Assembly (NCBI GenBank): GCA_036272055.1
Contig: DATAZL010000032.1
Span: 1 to 64,000 of the forward strand
Length of the DNA: 64,000 bases
Reading direction: 5' to 3'
Source: DASZVB01 sp036272055
GTDB taxonomy: Bacteria > Myxococcota_A > Polyangia > Polyangiales > Polyangiaceae
Of the stretch, positions 8,121-15,062 are shown piece by piece; position 1 is the stretch's first letter, and the number at the start of each line of letters is the position of its first letter. The notes below the pieces were generated by a model. It saw only the letters and a program-made list of their open reading frames with translations. It did not search any database and was not told where the DNA came from. Both the position numbers and the translations under genes were made by a program.

Positions 8121-9578
8121 TCACTGATACGAGTCGCTGGTGCGGAGCACGACGGGGTAACGGCGAGCGTCGTTCCTCCGGATCATGGCCTTGCCGAGCG
8201 CCTCGAGCCGGTGAGCGAAGGTCTTCACGCTGACGACCGCGAACCCATTCGCTACTGCCCACGCCTTGTAGGTCGAGTACAGATGCGACGATTGCTCCCC
8301 GAGCTCGTCAGGCGCCGAAGGTCGAGTCCGCTCGTCGATGAAGAGTGCGACCGAGTCGGAGGACCGGCGCCACTCGTTGCTGGTCTCCACGGACGACGGC
8401 GGCAGCGTGTAGCCACCTTGCCGCTGCAGCCGCGCGGCGCCCTCGAGCGCGAAGGCAACGATTCCGGGGCGGCAGCGGGCTACGATCCGTGCTGCCTTGT
8501 GCGGGTCGCAGCCGGCAGTGTTGTCGAAGCGACGGTCGAACCGGACGACGACGAAGCGACGGAAGAATCCGTCGGAGAGGTCCTTCGTCGCCGGCAGCGC
8601 GTTCGCCGCGAAGACGTGGCCGCATCTCAGGCGCGCTTCGAACGGATCGCGATTCTTCTGCTCGACATGCACCGGGGAACCGTCCAAGGCAGCTTTGAAA
8701 ACGCCGGTTTTCATGATCTCGCCGTCGGGGATCTCGTCGACGACGTTCGCTGTGGCGCCGACGAGCCGTGCGAGCTGGAACCGCTCCGCCCACAGTTGCG
8801 GCGCGAGACTTGCGCTCGTTCCGTCTGGAAGCGCGCCCCGGTAAAGCGCCTCCTCGACGGTGCTCTTGCCGTTGCCGCCGGCGCCGAGGAGCAGCGCGCA
8901 CTTCTGGAAGGTTGGAGCAATGCCGACCAGGCACGCGCCAACGTGCTCCTGTAGGAAGGCGATGCGGGCGGCGCGGTCCTCTTCCGCGGCGTCGGCGAAT
9001 ACGGACTCGAGCAACTCGAGCAGCTCCGCCGTCGACGCCTCCGGGTCGTAGTCGAACGCGTGGCGGTGCCGGGCACGGTGCTCCGGCGCGTGCTTCTTCA
9101 CCACGACCTCGCCGCCCTCGATGGCGATGAACCTCCGGCCCATCGCCACTCCGGCGACCGCGTCGTCGAAGAATCCGGGGCGCGCGACTTCTGCGTACGC
9201 GAAGACGATCGCGCCCTCTGCGGCGCCTGACGTGATCCTCAACGTCCCCTTCTCGCCCTTCGGTGCGCCGCCGAACCGCTTGACGATGCGCCGCAGATCA
9301 TCGCGTCCGCGCTCGGCCCAGGTTCCGAGCTCTCCCTCGTAGCGCCAAAGCGAACCGTTCACGCCCGCGAGCCGCTCACGGCATCCTTCGATCGAGTCGA
9401 GCAGCGCGTCAGCGATCTCCGCGTGGTCGCCTCGGTCGAACCTCGGATTCACGAGAACCATACCCGCGGTCAGATCCGATGGGAGGTCCCCGTCGACGAG
9501 CAGCTCGTTCTGATCGCGGCCCTTGCCGTTCTTTCGCGCAGGGAACAACCCGAGTGCGCGCATGCCCTTGTCGGTCAT
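8121..9578 (-). CDS. P4-type phage/plasmid primase-helicase (485 aa)
   Basis: This is a superfamily 3 replicative helicase of the D5/P4 type. Walker A is GAGGNGKST at about residues 232-240 and Walker B is VVDEIPDGE. The sensor motif is FAANALP, followed by an arginine-finger region (GFFRRFVVVRFDRRF). A D5-like N-terminal domain precedes it, and the last 70 residues form the usual winged-helix end. No toprim or AEP primase catalytic motif is evident in the short N terminus, so it may act mainly as a helicase. The ATG at 9578 overlaps the upstream stop codon (ATGA). Confidence 0.85.
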   Translation of the reverse strand: MTDKGMRALGLFPARKNGKGRDQNELLVDGDLPSDLTAGMVLVNPRFDRGDHAEIADALLDSIEGCRERLAGVNGSLWRYEGELGTWAERGRDDLRRIVKRFGGAPKGEKGTLRITSGAAEGAIVFAYAEVARPGFFDDAVAGVAMGRRFIAIEGGEVVVKKHAPEHRARHRHAFDYDPEASTAELLELLESVFADAAEEDRAARIAFLQEHVGACLVGIAPTFQKCALLLGAGGNGKSTVEEALYRGALPDGTSASLAPQLWAERFQLARLVGATANVVDEIPDGEIMKTGVFKAALDGSPVHVEQKNRDPFEARLRCGHVFAANALPATKDLSDGFFRRFVVVRFDRRFDNTAGCDPHKAARIVARCRPGIVAFALEGAARLQRQGGYTLPPSSVETSNEWRRSSDSVALFIDERTRPSAPDELGEQSSHLYSTYKAWAVANGFAVVSVKTFAHRLEALGKAMIRRNDARRYPVVLRTSDSYQ

Positions 9579-9835
9579 CGTGATCCGCCCGCCCGCTTGG
9601 GCTGCGGGATCCGGTACAAGGACGGCAGGTCGCGCCGCGGCACGCCTTCCGGAGGGTCCATGTCATCGGCGACGGCGCGGAGACGCGCGGCCATCTTCGC
9701 GAGCTCGCCGTCGGACCAGTAGTCGGGGGGCGTCGCGATCCCCGCCAAGAGGAACTCGTGCCAGAGCTCCGTCTTCACGGCCTTGCAGATCTCCGCGATG
9801 AGGTCGTCGCGCGCCTCGCGATGCTCGTCGTTCAC
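9575..9835 (-). CDS. Small phage protein of unknown function (86 aa)
   Basis: The GTG at 9835 overlaps the stop codon of the zinc-finger gene (GTGA). The helical N terminus (VNDEHREARDDLIAEICKAV) is followed by WSDGELAKMAARLRAVADDM and a Pro/Arg-rich tail. It is directly coupled to the primase, so a replication accessory role is plausible. No family is recognised. Confidence 0.5.
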   Translation of the reverse strand: MNDEHREARDDLIAEICKAVKTELWHEFLLAGIATPPDYWSDGELAKMAARLRAVADDMDPPEGVPRRDLPSLYRIPQPKRAGGSR

Positions 9836-10026
9836 GTGCTCACCGCTGCAATCTCCGCCCGATGCGATCGCCGGCGAAGGTGACATTCGGCGTGCCGCGA
9901 GCCCTTCGGCTCAGGATCGGTGCGCGTGTACGCCGCGAGCGTGCCGATTTCGATGGGCTTGCCGCAAAGCACGCACACGACTGGGCGCGTCGTCAGCCCC
10001 ACCAGGGTCTCGGTGTGACCCATCAC
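9832..10026 (-). CDS. Small zinc-finger-like phage protein (64 aa)
   Basis: CVLCG at residues 18-22 pairs with HAECH at about residues 45-49, a spacing typical of small DksA/TraR-like or HNH-related zinc sites. Translation could start at GTG 10026 or ATG 10023; both overlap the excisionase-like stop codon. The function is unknown. Confidence 0.5.
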   Translation of the reverse strand: MMGHTETLVGLTTRPVVCVLCGKPIEIGTLAAYTRTDPEPKGSRHAECHLRRRSHRAEIAAVST

Positions 10027-10259
10027 TGGACCTCGAGGCCGCGCAGGTACGCCTCGACCGATGCACGCGGGATGAGCAAACGCGACGAGCCGCTTTCCGA
10101 GCCTCGGACAGCGTGGATGCGGCCGGCCTTCACGAGACGGTAGAGGTTTCTCTGGCTCGTCCTGAGCGCCTTCTGAGCCTCTTTCGATGTCAGAACCTTG
10201 GGGAGGTCGACGAGAACGTCAGCAATCCAATCGGGGTCTACGGCAGTATGTGTCGGCAT
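10023..10259 (-). CDS. Excisionase-like helix-turn-helix protein (78 aa)
   Basis: The sequence LTSKEAQKALRTSQRNLYRL followed by VKAGRIHAVR and SRLLIPRASVEAYL is the winged-HTH pattern of the excisionase/MerR-like family, covering residues 23-72. Such proteins direct the integrase toward excision or control early promoters. It is the second gene from the integrase, as expected for xis. The start is ATG 10259. Confidence 0.7.
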   Translation of the reverse strand: MPTHTAVDPDWIADVLVDLPKVLTSKEAQKALRTSQRNLYRLVKAGRIHAVRGSESGSSRLLIPRASVEAYLRGLEVQ

Positions 10260-10314
10260 ACTGCTGTAGCGGTCCTACGGTCCGCCTTTCCGAGATGGCC
10301 CACCCCACTTCGGA

Positions 10315-11187
10315 TCAGACGATGTCATCAGCCTTCTTCGTGGGCACCCCGAGCGCGCGGAGGGCAGCTCGGGTTGTCGCCTTTGGATCATCGCTCGATT
10401 GCGCCACCGCATTCGCGACCGTCGCCACGATCTCGGCACGCTCTTGCGGATTCCACGGAGAGGGCGGAAGCGTCGTGAGCTGTGCGGTCTCGGGACAGGC
10501 GATCAGCCGGAACACGAACCTGTCTGCGATGGCTTGGCTCGTCGCGCCCTCAGCGATCGCTTGCTCGACGACACGGACGAGCGAACGGATTTCCGTCGCC
10601 CTGCTCACAGGCCCCGCGTTGTTCGTTTCCAGCCAGTGCCTTGCAGAGCCAGCCCACTTGGCGGGATCGGCTCCGGCCGCGAGCGCCAGCAAAACCGATG
10701 CGATGGCTCGCTCGTGCTCTCCACCTGGGCCACGCTGCGCACTGATCAAGTAACGGTCAGCGAGCATCCCGAGCTCAAGGCGAAGCTCATTTGGCTCCAG
10801 ATCTGCAGAAGTCACGGCGCGAATGTCGCGCAGCTCGAAGCTCATGACGGCAGCGCTGGCCGCTGTCCCCCGAATCTTCGCGAGCTCCCTGCTTGCATCG
10901 ACCGCTGCTTCGGGGTCGACGTCGAGCGTCGTGCCGAGTTCGTGGTCACCGAGCGAATCGTGCTGCCTTTTCTTGGCGTCACCGTCCACCGCCCACCGAA
11001 CGTACTGATCGACGGGCGCGCCCCTGCTCTCCTCGCGCCACCTCGCCCACCCTTCCGTGGCCGCGTCCTCTTGTCGCGCTGAGTCCCACTTCGGCCTGAG
11101 CTTCGCCGCGATCTCGTGCGCACGGCTGTATGAAGCCGCCTGCTCCTGTTCCGTCCAGACTTTTGCGCTATCTTCTGCGTCGGTCAT
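10315..11187 (-). CDS. Unrecognised phage-element protein (290 aa)
   Basis: The protein is soluble, acidic and helical. Its N terminus (AHEIAAKLRPKWDSARQEDA, then ATEGWARW) recalls the first helices of sigma-70 region 2, but no region 4 follows. The remainder has repeated helical hairpins without recognisable motifs. It lies between the excisionase-like and integrase genes, where accessory regulators are common. A 127-base gap to the integrase start side and 55 bases to the excisionase gene suggest it may have its own promoter. Function not assigned. Confidence 0.5.
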   Translation of the reverse strand: MTDAEDSAKVWTEQEQAASYSRAHEIAAKLRPKWDSARQEDAATEGWARWREESRGAPVDQYVRWAVDGDAKKRQHDSLGDHELGTTLDVDPEAAVDASRELAKIRGTAASAAVMSFELRDIRAVTSADLEPNELRLELGMLADRYLISAQRGPGGEHERAIASVLLALAAGADPAKWAGSARHWLETNNAGPVSRATEIRSLVRVVEQAIAEGATSQAIADRFVFRLIACPETAQLTTLPPSPWNPQERAEIVATVANAVAQSSDDPKATTRAALRALGVPTKKADDIV

Positions 11188-11238
11188 CTGCGGTGACCCA
11201 TGCCCTCGGACCGTTCCACCGGTCGCGAGGGCTTTACT

Positions 11239-12567
11239 TTACCCGACCTTGCGCGTCGGCGCCGGCCGTGCGCCGACGGCAGCGATGACGCGTTCCATCT
11301 CGCCCTCGATCTGCATGGCGGCATCGAGCGTCTTCGCCGTGGGCGGGATGCCCCGGATGACACCGACGTAATGGCGTTCGGCGATCGTGACTGAGTGGCC
11401 CAGCTGCTTCGCGCTTCGGTAGGCGCTTGCCGCACCGAAGATGCCCGGGGCGTTCGTGAGGTAGCTGCCGCAGGTCGCGCGGAGGGCGTGCCAGTTGCTT
11501 CCCTTGGGGGCGCCGTACGCGCCCACGAGGCGCCGGTGGGCCGCCTGCGCGTCGTTTCGGTTCACGCCGAGCACGCTCCCCTTGCCGCCGCTCCGGAGCT
11601 TCAGCGCCGCGAGGAGCGCCCTGAGCGAGGGGCTCACGGCCAAGTCGACGACGCGGCCGCGCGCGGTCTTCGACGCCGCGGTGACCCGGATCTCGCCGGC
11701 TCGGTTGCCGTCGTGATCGAGAGCATCGAGGTCGACCTGGCCCCACTCGAGCCCCAGGGCTTCGCCGAGACGCATGCCGGTGAGCAGCAGCACGGCGGTG
11801 AGCGGCGCGATCGCGACGTGCCGAAGCGTGGCGCCGGGTGTCCCCTTGCCCGCGTGCTCAGCCCGCGTTTCGGCGAATACGGCCGCGTCGTGCCGGAGCG
11901 TCGCTTCGAGGAGCCGCTGGACGTCCGCCGGCCTGAGGCATTCGGGGGGCTCGACCGGCGTACGGAGCTTCTCGAGGCCGTCGCGAATGCCCTCGAGCGT
12001 CAGCCGGGGCAGCAGACCGAGACGGCGCACGTATGTGAGCACGGTGCCGACGGCGCGCAGCTCCCGGTTAGCGCTATGCGGCGAGCGCCGAGCGTCGAGC
12101 GCGACCCGCGTGCGCTTCGGACCTCGGACGGTCTTCCGCTCCTTCACCAGCGACGCGCGAAACCCGAGCAGCAGCGGGCCGGTGAGATCGTCCCCGGTGG
12201 TGACGCCTTGTCGCGCGGCCCAAGCCATCAGCTTCTTCGTGGCATCCCTGTACGCCTGCACGGTCGCAGGACGCAGCTCGGGGTGGTCTTCGTAGTAGCG
12301 CTCGATCCCGGCCGTGAGCCCCGCGCCCGTTGCCCGTGGCGCGCCGCCGTCGAGCTCCGCGCGACGCTTCGCCAGAGAACGGGACTTGCGGATTGCCCAG
12401 TCGCGACGGGCTTCCTTCGTCCGAAACGCCATCGGGTCCAGGCGCTCCTTGACCATCTTGCCCGTGTCGGGGTTTTCGTAGCGGGCGCGATACGTCGGGT
12501 GGCGGCCGGCCTCGTCGGGGGGCAGCAGAACGACTCCGGGGTGCGGGCTTCGAGTACGGCGGGGCAT
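11239..12567 (-). CDS. int: Tyrosine recombinase integrase (442 aa)
   Basis: The C-terminal catalytic domain shows the expected set: Arg in LLTGMRLGEALGLEW (about residue 265), HALRATCGSYL (about 358-368), and LGHSVTIAERHYVG with the nucleophile Tyr near residue 400. An N-terminal SAM-like core-binding domain (residues 100-180, YYEDHPELRPATVQAYRDAT) precedes it. The start at 12567 lies about 170 bases from the tRNA-Glu remnant, the typical integrase-att arrangement. It most likely integrated the element into the 3' half of a tRNA-Glu(CUC) gene. Confidence 0.93.
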   Translation of the reverse strand: MPRRTRSPHPGVVLLPPDEAGRHPTYRARYENPDTGKMVKERLDPMAFRTKEARRDWAIRKSRSLAKRRAELDGGAPRATGAGLTAGIERYYEDHPELRPATVQAYRDATKKLMAWAARQGVTTGDDLTGPLLLGFRASLVKERKTVRGPKRTRVALDARRSPHSANRELRAVGTVLTYVRRLGLLPRLTLEGIRDGLEKLRTPVEPPECLRPADVQRLLEATLRHDAAVFAETRAEHAGKGTPGATLRHVAIAPLTAVLLLTGMRLGEALGLEWGQVDLDALDHDGNRAGEIRVTAASKTARGRVVDLAVSPSLRALLAALKLRSGGKGSVLGVNRNDAQAAHRRLVGAYGAPKGSNWHALRATCGSYLTNAPGIFGAASAYRSAKQLGHSVTIAERHYVGVIRGIPPTAKTLDAAMQIEGEMERVIAAVGARPAPTRKVG

Positions 12568-12738
12568 GCGGTTACCGGCTTCCTGAGCCGCTGGTGCTGC
12601 GCGGGTACCTTTGCGGGTACCTCGATGCAGCCTACTCGGTCTTTTTGCGTCCTACCACGGCGCAGGCTTTTCCGGCTTCATCGAAGCGAGTTCGCGACGT
12701 TGTGTGCAGCAGCATGACGCGGCATGATGCCTCATACA

Positions 12739-12782
12739 GGCCTCTCACGCCGGTAACGCGAGTTCGATTCTCGCTGGGGTCA
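12739..12782 (+). other. attR-like core: 3' half of a tRNA-Glu (CUC) gene
   Basis: The segment contains a tRNA anticodon loop CTCTCAC (anticodon CTC), a perfect T arm (GCGAG-TTCGATT-CTCGC, 12,758-12,774), and a 3' acceptor strand TGGGGTC plus discriminator A (12,775-12,782). Upstream sequence does not supply a matching TGACCCC-like 5' acceptor strand or a D arm, so the gene is not complete. A duplicated 3' tRNA fragment next to an integrase is the standard product of integration into a tRNA gene. The intact tRNA-Glu should be at the other end of the element, left of the window. Confidence 0.8.
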
Positions 12783-12950
12783 CTCTGTGAGCATGGGCGG
12801 AGCCCTGCTCCATCTGCAGCGAGAAACCACCCAGGTGGCCTCCGCCCTGCGGGCTCCGGCGCGCTGGGGTCGCCTCCAGGTGCGTCTCGCCCTTCGGGCT
12901 CGCGCTTACCCTGACGTCGGTGGCGTCGGGGCTTTGCGCTGCAAGGGGGG
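12783..12950. other. Non-coding host flank beyond the element
   Basis: No frame looks coding. The segment carries degenerate relatives of the repeat that follows (for example cgcccttcgggctcgcg near 12,887-12,903), so the repeat family may begin here. Confidence 0.4.
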
Positions 12951-13184
12951 CGCGACGGAGTACGACGTGGGGACGGGCGCGGGGTCGCCCTTTGGGCTTC
13001 CGCGCAGACGCGACGTCCTTGGGACGGGCGCGGGGTCGCCCTTTGGGCTTCCGCGCAGACGCGACGGAGTACGACGCGGGGACGGGCGCGGGGTCGCCCT
13101 TTGGGCTTCCGCGCAGACGCGACGGAGTACGACGCGGGGACGGGCGCGGGGTCGCCCTTTGGGCTTCCGCGCAGACGCGACGGC
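12951..13184. repeat. GC-rich tandem repeat, four units of 51-58 bp
   Basis: Units start at 12,970, 13,021, 13,079 and 13,137. They share gggacgggcgcggggtcgcc, followed by ctttgggcttccgcgcagac and gcgac. Units 2 and 3 are identical over 58 bp, unit 1 has a different tail and unit 4 is truncated. Each contains the small hairpin GCCC-TTT-GGGC. Several frames are open only because of the repeat, so no protein is called. It is probably a REP-like or minisatellite array; near-identity points to recent expansion. Confidence 0.8.
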
Positions 13185-13200
13185 CATAGGGCGCGGGGTC

Positions 13201-13389
13201 TCAGGTGGCGTCGGGGGGTACGTCGTGTTGCGCTGTGCTTTGTGGCGGCGGTGAATCCGGGGCGGGGCGCGGGGGGCCTAGGGCGGCGCCTCCGACCATT
13301 AGGGCGGCGAGGATGCGACGGGCTACGCGGAGGGCGCGACGCATCCCGGGCTTGGACATCACTTCAGTCTTGGGCGCGGCCTCGCTCAT
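13201..13389 (-). CDS. Small hypothetical protein, possible membrane anchor (62 aa)
   Basis: The product has a charged N terminus with SKPGMRRALRVARRILAALM, a short hydrophobic stretch (ILAALMVGGAALG) and a Pro-rich tail (PPRPAPDSPPPQS). This pattern of a basic helix, small TM-like stretch and Pro-rich end is common in small myxobacterial proteins. It is not recognised beyond that. Its coding status is uncertain in this GC-rich context. Confidence 0.4.
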   Translation of the reverse strand: MSEAAPKTEVMSKPGMRRALRVARRILAALMVGGAALGPPRPAPDSPPPQSTAQHDVPPDAT

Positions 13390-13428
13390 TTCAAGGCGCG
13401 CTGCTGGCGCAACTGCACGGCGGCAGCG

Positions 13429-14306
13429 CTATGGCGCGAGCAGCGTTGCGCAGCCGCTTACGAGGGTCGGGGCTGACGTGGCTATGGCGGAGCACGTCGA
13501 GGGGCACAGGATGACTTCCGTGGGGGCGGTGGGGTTGTCGTAGTACCAGCCTCCATTTGTCGGGCCGCAATCCGATGGCGCTGGGACCCGGGATATTACG
13601 GACGGCTTGTTGCTTCCCGATGGCGTGTATTCGACGTTGATGCGGCTCGGGTCGAGCTGCGCGGCGGGAAGTGGATACGCGCACGGGGTCTGGCTTCGAG
13701 TACGGATGGTGGTGAGCCGCGCGAGGAACTGTTGCGACACGCTCTGTGTCGCGTCGACGAGCAGAGCGGACGTCGTGCCACCCGCCTTCGCGACGGCATC
13801 GAGATCGCTTTGATTCGGCGGATTGGGATCGACCGAGCACGTGATTCCCGGACTGACGACCCCGATCACATACGTCGGAATACCATTCGCCAGGCCCTTC
13901 GCGGCACCCGTCACGACATCCGCGACGGTACCGCAGTTGCTCGGCTGACCATCGGTGACCAGAACGATCGCGACGTCGCGGGCGCTGTCGGAGTCATGGC
14001 CGTCGGGGTATGAGCCTCCAGGGAATCGAGGAGAGCTTTTGCATTCGTGGGAAGGGGGCCGATCTCCACGTCGGGCGTCTGGTAGTCGGACACGTTGCAC
14101 GAGGACACCAAGGTCCCGACGCCGAAGTAGCTGCCGACTCCTCCTGCGTTGGTCACGACACCCATCCCGTCGCTTCCGCCCGAGGAATGGACCGCACCGG
14201 CGTCAGGTTCGTCCACGCTATCGGCGTCGCGACTACTGCATGCGACCAATGCCGCTGCGACACTCAACGCCGCCAGGACCCGTTCCCTCCCCTTGCTCCT
14301 CGACAT
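13429..14306 (-). pseudogene. von Willebrand factor A lipoprotein, broken by frameshift and internal deletion
   Basis: The N-terminal frame from ATG 14306 gives a lipoprotein signal (LAALSVAAALVACSS), a Ser/Gly/Asp linker, and VSDYQTPDVEIGPLPTNAKA up to TPTAMTPTAPA. The rest of the vWA domain (RDVAIVLVTDGQPSNC, AKAGGTTSALLVDAT) and a C-terminal WYYDNP...ILCPSTC module continue in another frame to 13429. At the junction (about 13,975-13,990) roughly 20 residues expected between TPTAPA and the VLVTDG strand are absent. So the gene has lost about 60 bp with a frame change, or the assembly has an error here. The intact form would be a secreted vWA lipoprotein. Confidence 0.7.
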
Positions 14307-14378
14307 CCATCGAGAGCGTCCCACGAAACGCGGCAACGGGAGGCCGCATGAACGCCCTGGCGGTGTGCACCGTCAGAT

Positions 14379-14397
14379 TGTACTATCTCGTAGTACA
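14379..14397. promoter_or_regulatory. Palindrome TGTACTA-TCTCG-TAGTACA overlapping the RHH gene start
   Basis: A perfect 7-bp inverted repeat with a 5-base spacer ends on the A of the ATG at 14,397. Its position would block translation initiation or promoter escape, which suggests autoregulation by the encoded RHH-like protein. Its half-site resembles the TGTAATAC sites upstream of the next gene. Binding is inferred. Confidence 0.5.
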
Positions 14398-14909
14398 TGA
14401 CGACTGGACGCCTCCATCGACGCCGTCGCGCCCGGCGTGACGTGAAGGATCGATTGATCCAGACCCGGGTGCCGGAGCGGCTCGAATCCGTGCTGAAAGA
14501 GGAGGCGCAGAAGCAGCGGCTCACCGTCTCCCATCTCATCCGGAACATGCTGGAGGACACGCTGAAGCTCGTCGACACGGTGGTTGCGGGCGCGGGCGGC
14601 ATCGTCGAAGAGTCGGTGGATCTCGCGGAGAACGTCGTGCGAGACGCGGGCAAGCTCGCCTCGACCGCCCGGGCTGCGGTGCGCTCGCGCAAGGATATTC
14701 CAGGGCCCCCGGTTCCTCGGGACCGTGCCGCGCGGCTCGCAGCGCTCGACCATGTGCTCGCGTGGAATCAGGTCGTCGTGAACCGGCCCGCTCACTGCGA
14801 CGGCTGCGATCGCGAGCTGCCCCGCGGCGCTGCGGCGAACCTCGGCGTTTCCCAGGATCCGACGAAGCCGCCCTCCTGGCTCTGCATGGACTGCGTTCAG
14901 AGCCTCTGA
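14397..14909 (+). CDS. Ribbon-helix-helix-like protein with C-terminal Cys4 zinc-binding-like tail (170 aa)
   Basis: Residues 18-55 (LIQTRVPERLESVLKEEAQK, then QRLTVSHLIRNMLEDTL) form a beta strand plus two helices like an RHH DNA-binding domain. A hydrophobic helical stretch follows (LVDTVVAGAGGIVEESVDLA). The last 45 residues carry CDGCDRE and WLCMDC, a CxxC...CxxC pair that could bind zinc. Fusion of an RHH with a Cys4 knuckle is unusual. The start at ATG 14397 overlaps a palindrome. It precedes a UbiB-family gene in the same direction, and the two may share regulation through TGTA sites. Confidence 0.7.
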   Translation: MTTGRLHRRRRARRDVKDRLIQTRVPERLESVLKEEAQKQRLTVSHLIRNMLEDTLKLVDTVVAGAGGIVEESVDLAENVVRDAGKLASTARAAVRSRKDIPGPPVPRDRAARLAALDHVLAWNQVVVNRPAHCDGCDRELPRGAAANLGVSQDPTKPPSWLCMDCVQSL

Positions 14910-14976
14910 GGCTCGGCCAGGTCGAGTTGCGTCGTAAGTATGTGACATAGCTGGCCGAATCAATCGCATCATACTT

Positions 14977-15043
14977 TGTAATACAAATTCGGTTGCACTC
15001 ACGCTCACCGCTCTGTAATACGGAATGTGAGTTCTGTAATACA
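14977..15043. promoter_or_regulatory. Three TGTAATAC sites in the leader of the UbiB-family gene
   Basis: TGTAATACA occurs at 14,977-14,985 and 15,035-15,043, and TGTAATACG at 15,014-15,022. The last two are 21 bp apart, two helical turns. TGTAATACA is palindromic around its central base and similar to half of the palindrome at 14,379. This array looks like a cooperative operator for an RHH-type regulator, probably the neighbour at 14,397-14,909. Confidence 0.5.
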
Positions 15044-15062
15044 CGAGATGACGAGGTTCCGA

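Larger units (their letters stand above)
1..12782 (-). mobile_element. Right-hand part of an integrated phage or phage-like element
   Basis: Every credible gene from the left edge to 12,567 is on the minus strand, and most neighbours overlap by 1-4 bases (ATGA, GTGA or TGATG junctions), a phage-like operon style. Recognisable phage functions are a tyrosine integrase, an excisionase-like HTH protein, a P4-type primase-helicase and a tail tape measure protein. The right boundary is the tRNA-Glu remnant at 12,739-12,782, directly behind the integrase start. Terminase, portal and major capsid genes are not visible, so they lie left of the window or the element lacks them (satellite or decayed prophage). 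The left end is outside the window. Confidence 0.85.

Noticed and set aside
11395..12717. Long plus-strand open frame opposite the integrase
   Set aside because: It is antisense to the integrase, which has all catalytic residues.
12715..12782. Complete tRNA-Glu gene
   Set aside because: No matching 5' acceptor strand or D arm precedes the T arm; only the 3' half is present, as expected for an attachment site.
12951..13184. Possible CRISPR array
   Set aside because: Units directly abut each other with no variable spacers and include shared hairpins, so this is a tandem repeat, not a CRISPR array.
12787..13254. Several open frames in the tandem repeat
   Set aside because: They stay open only because the unit length and composition avoid stops. 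Their products are repeats of a 17-19-residue unit and show no signal or fold.
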